From: CAZFAP01 sp964516325
Lineage (GTDB): Bacteria > Auribacterota > JABMQX01
Reading direction: 5' to 3'
Assembly: GCA_964516325.1 (NCBI GenBank)
Contig: CAZFAP010000192.1
Location: 1 to 9,026, forward strand
Length of the DNA stretch: 9,026 nucleotides
The translations under genes were made by a program, and so were the position numbers. The notes beneath the pieces were generated by a model. It was not told where the DNA came from. It did no database searches and saw only the letters and a program-made list of their open reading frames with translations. Of this stretch, positions 7,153 to 9,026 are shown piece by piece. Within the stretch, counting starts at the first letter, position 1. Each line of letters starts with the position of its first letter.

Positions 7153-7184
7153 GGCGGCCTCCCCCGCGGTGGGGGGGGGCCGTC
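7153..7184. repeat. Strong G9/C5 hairpin
   Basis: GGCCTCCCCC (7156-7165) pairs with the G-rich side 7172-7181 as ten continuous pairs including one T-G wobble, and the stem can extend to 7153/7184. The loop is GCGGTG. It contains a run of nine G (7171-7179). No T run follows on either strand, so it is not an obvious terminator. Such a run is also prone to assembly error. Confidence 0.5.
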
Positions 7185-7196
7185 AGCAAGAAGGAT

Positions 7197-7231
7197 GGAA
7201 CCGCAGATGAACGCAGATAGACGCAGATAAG
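7197..7231. repeat. Dispersed copy of the CGCAGAT 10-bp module
   Basis: GGAACCGCAGATGAACGCAG begins three units with CGCAGAT at 7202, 7212 and 7222, an exact 10-bp period. It is preceded by AAGGATGG (7191-7198), as in the left arm at 211-217, where AGGATGG also precedes AACCGC. So the same family occurs at least twice in 9 kb, here as a single module with no inverted partner. Confidence 0.65.
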
Positions 7232-7285
7232 AAACACGGGAGCGCTGACTCGCCCCGGTGGGTCGGAGTCTTGCGGGCTTGTCCG

Positions 7286-7302
7286 CCCGTGACTGAGGGA
7301 TT
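7286..7302 (+). promoter_or_regulatory. Motif copy 1, CCC-N3-ACTGAGGGATT, facing gene 3
   Basis: Reads CCCGTGACTGAGGGATT and continues with ACA, as does copy 2. Over 20 bp (7286-7305 against 7335-7354) 18 bases match, and the two copies are exactly 49 bp apart. A short hairpin CGGGC/GCCCG (7274-7278 and 7285-7289) overlaps its left end. Candidate regulatory site. Confidence 0.5.
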
Positions 7303-7334
7303 ACAAGAAATCACAAAAAAAATCTTATTCCCCA

Positions 7335-7351
7335 CCCGAGACTGAGGCATT
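7335..7351 (+). promoter_or_regulatory. Motif copy 2, CCC-N3-ACTGAGGCATT, facing gene 3
   Basis: Reads CCCGAGACTGAGGCATT followed by ACA. Its centre lies about 60 bp upstream of the expected start of transcription from the 7373-7401 promoter, a place where activators commonly bind. It has the same core as the inverted copy at 7135-7151. Regulatory function is inferred. Confidence 0.5.
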
Positions 7352-7372
7352 ACACCCGGACGAAAGTTGGCC

Positions 7373-7401
7373 TTGCCCCAGGCGCCGATCTGTGGTATGT
7401 T
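7373..7401 (+). promoter_or_regulatory. Promoter for gene 3
   Basis: TTGCCC (7373-7378) and TATGTT (7396-7401) are 17 bp apart, and a TG at 7393-7394 gives an extended -10 (TGGTATGTT). Each hexamer matches the consensus at four of six positions. The predicted transcript starts near 7408, about 84 nt before the ATG. Confidence 0.5.
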
Positions 7402-7476
7402 AAAGGGGTGGCGGTTGTCTGGAATCGCCGCAAGGGGGCGATCGCAATCGCTGGCTCTCCGTTCATGAATCAAAAT

Positions 7477-7482
7477 AGGAGG
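7477..7482 (+). promoter_or_regulatory. Ribosome binding site of gene 3
   Basis: A perfect AGGAGG, nine bases before ATG 7492. It marks 7492 as the real start even though that frame stops after 19 codons, and it makes the downstream ATG at 7611, which lacks any Shine-Dalgarno, an unlikely start. Confidence 0.75.
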
Positions 7483-7491
7483 GGCGGGAAA

Positions 7492-9026
7492 ATGAAAACG
7501 AAGACAGTCTTAGCTCGCTTTGTGTTCGTGGCACTTGTGGGGGGGGTATAACGGGCCCTGCCCGTAGCCAGCTCTCCTCGGAGGTAACCGACCTGAAATC
7601 GCTCGCCGAAATGTACAATTCCGAGAAATTCACCTGGGTGCACCTGCTGCCCGGAAGGGAGAGGTTCACTCTGGAAGCTGGTCGGTTCGTCAATTTCCAG
7701 GCCTCAAGTCTCAGCCCGGAGCAGTATGCGATTTTCCTCTCGGCGATGGCGACCGTGGCCTCAAACGGGGTGAACGTCAGGACATTGTACGTGTGGGAGA
7801 GCAACGCCGACAGGCATGTTTATATCTATACTGAGTCCGGCAAGGTCATTGCATCATATCCCCCGCCTGAGGGATATGATCCGTACAAGCTATCCCGGAG
7901 GCAACTCGAGGCAGAAACGGCCCTCGGTCAGGAGGAGCGCGAGGAGCTCATCAACTCGCTCGATCCTTCGAGAGTTATTCTTCGCGCCGAGGTGGCGGAA
8001 GGGCCGCTTCCGATTGCGCCGCCAATCCTCCAGCCGGAATTGTCAAACGCGCCCCTTCTGCCCGGCGGCTTCGGCACCCTTCAAGGAGGGGGCGAGCCGG
8101 GGCCGAGCCTGACGACCCTTTCGCAGGAGGAGGGATACGACTGGGTGCTGCGCCTCAACAGCCCCGGGATTGATACGTGGATTCCGATATGGCGGGCGAA
8201 CGATCTCACGCTGCCCGCCAGTGGATGGGGGACGCCCGACACGAGGACGATCAGTACGGCTGCGGATTCGATTTCAAAGGACATCTCCGATGAACACTCT
8301 TCCGGCCTGCGCCTTCGCTACTACTTCACGCCTTACCTCGACACGACGTACGTCCAGGCGCCGAGTTCGTCGAGCCTGACGGTGAGATATGTCACCACAA
8401 GGAACGTCTCGCCGACGGCGTATCTATGGACAACGTGGGCGGAGCCGCCCGAGGGTGATAGGAAAACCGTGGCGAACATCACGCCTTCGAGCATAAGCTA
8501 CGGCGGGTACACCGCTTACATTTACCAGGCACAGTTCAACAACCTAACCCCGGATACTGAGTACAGGTACACTTTCGAGTGGGAATCAGGCGGTCCGACT
8601 TTCCGTTCCTCCGTCCCCACGGCGCGGACCTGGCCGAGTCCTCAGGACGTTGGGGAGTTCAACTTCATCGCGTACGGCGATAACCGCGGGGGGGACGACC
8701 ATAGCTTCCAGACCCTTCACCGGGATGTCGCGTGCTTGGGGATCCTGAACGGCGCGGTTATGCATGAGGCCGATTATCCTCGATTTGTTTTGCATGTGGG
8801 GGACCTTGTGCAGGAAGGGGCCGACGTGGAGCAGTGGATCCCGCACTTTTTCCGTCCGGCGGGAGCGCTGCTTGGGCGCGTGCCTGTCTTCCCCTGCATC
8901 GGTAATCACGACTGGGATCCTAACGGGCTGGGGGTAGCCAAGTATACGGCGCTGTTCAAGCTGCCAAGCGCGGACGAGAGGTGGTACTCGTTCACCTACG
9001 GCAACTCTTATTTCATAGTGCTCGAT
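7492..9026 (+). CDS. Exported metallophosphoesterase, frameshifted at a G8 run, 3' partial
   Basis: From ATG 7492 the frame encodes a signal-peptide start, MKTKTVLARFVFVALVGG, then hits TAA at 7549-7551. The rest of the protein is in another frame (codons in phase with 7551), open from 7479 through the window end. The switch falls in eight G at 7539-7546; nine or six G would join the frames (about 512 codons in the window with nine). After the signal peptide, 7551 to about 8376 encodes an unrecognised domain. About 8377-8627 resembles the FnIII-like N-domain of purple acid phosphatases ('LTPDTEYRYTFEWESGG'). A calcineurin-like phosphoesterase domain follows with GDNR (8676-8687), GDLV (8799-8810) and GNHD (8901-8912); the later His motifs lie beyond the window. 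Such enzymes hydrolyse phosphoesters with two metal ions; the substrate is unknown. It could be a sequencing error, a phase-variable gene, a recoded gene or a pseudogene. Confidence 0.8.
7539..7546 (+). other. Poly-G tract (G8) at the frame break of gene 3
   Basis: Eight consecutive G lie in the hydrophobic end of the signal peptide codons, read GTG GGG GGG GTA TAA. A shift of -1 here (or nine or six G) restores the main frame. The stop lies one codon past the run. Confidence 0.75.

Noticed and set aside
7611..9026. Start of the phosphoesterase at ATG 7611
   Set aside because: No Shine-Dalgarno, no signal peptide, and the same frame already reads like protein before it; the AGGAGG/ATG at 7477-7494 fits far better.

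Overview
This window looks like chromosomal DNA from a GC-rich, Gram-negative environmental bacterium, probably of the PVC group (Planctomycetota, Verrucomicrobiota, Lentisphaerota) or a neighbouring candidate phylum such as Sumerlaeota or Hydrogenedentota. The clues are the long secreted proteins made of beta-helix, fibronectin III and beta-propeller parts, the 'CIIWGN ... SYSCIE ... CIDAGDP ... GGRINMGAYGNTPEA' phrase, the 'DTDADGLPDEWE' linker, and protein ends of the type 'G..Y.V ... W ... W.D ... FYRV'. The phylum is inferred from style only; there is no rRNA, tRNA or housekeeping gene here. || Layout. Positions 1-640 carry no credible gene. They hold a strong hairpin (109-146) and then a mosaic of short repeat modules (about 190-600) built from 9- or 10-bp units. 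A near-consensus sigma70-type promoter (641-669) drives gene 1 (722-3427, +), a 901-residue exported beta-propeller / two-FnIII / jelly-roll-like protein. A terminator-like hairpin lies in the 165-bp convergent gap. Gene 2 (3593-6994, -) is a 1133-residue exported protein with two right-handed beta-helix domains, an internal duplication and a cysteine at the same place in 20 coils. The 497-bp divergent gap (6995-7491) holds a G9 hairpin, one more copy of a repeat module, three copies of a CCC-N3-ACTGAGG(G/C)ATT motif (one facing gene 2, two facing gene 3) and a good promoter for gene 3. Gene 3 (7492 to the window end, +) is an exported metallophosphoesterase whose signal-peptide frame is broken at a run of eight G. 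|| How the genes relate. All three products carry Sec-type signal peptides, and genes 1 and 2 end in the same kind of short C-terminal domain, so they probably go to the same place (cell surface or outside). No enzyme pathway is visible: genes 1 and 2 look like adhesive or binding proteins, and gene 3 like an extracellular phosphatase or phosphodiesterase. Genes 2 and 3 may share regulation through the three-copy motif. The points most worth a second look are the poly-G frameshift, the three-copy intergenic motif, the periodic repeat mosaic and the cysteine ladder. I see no CRISPR array, transposase, defence system or RNA gene.
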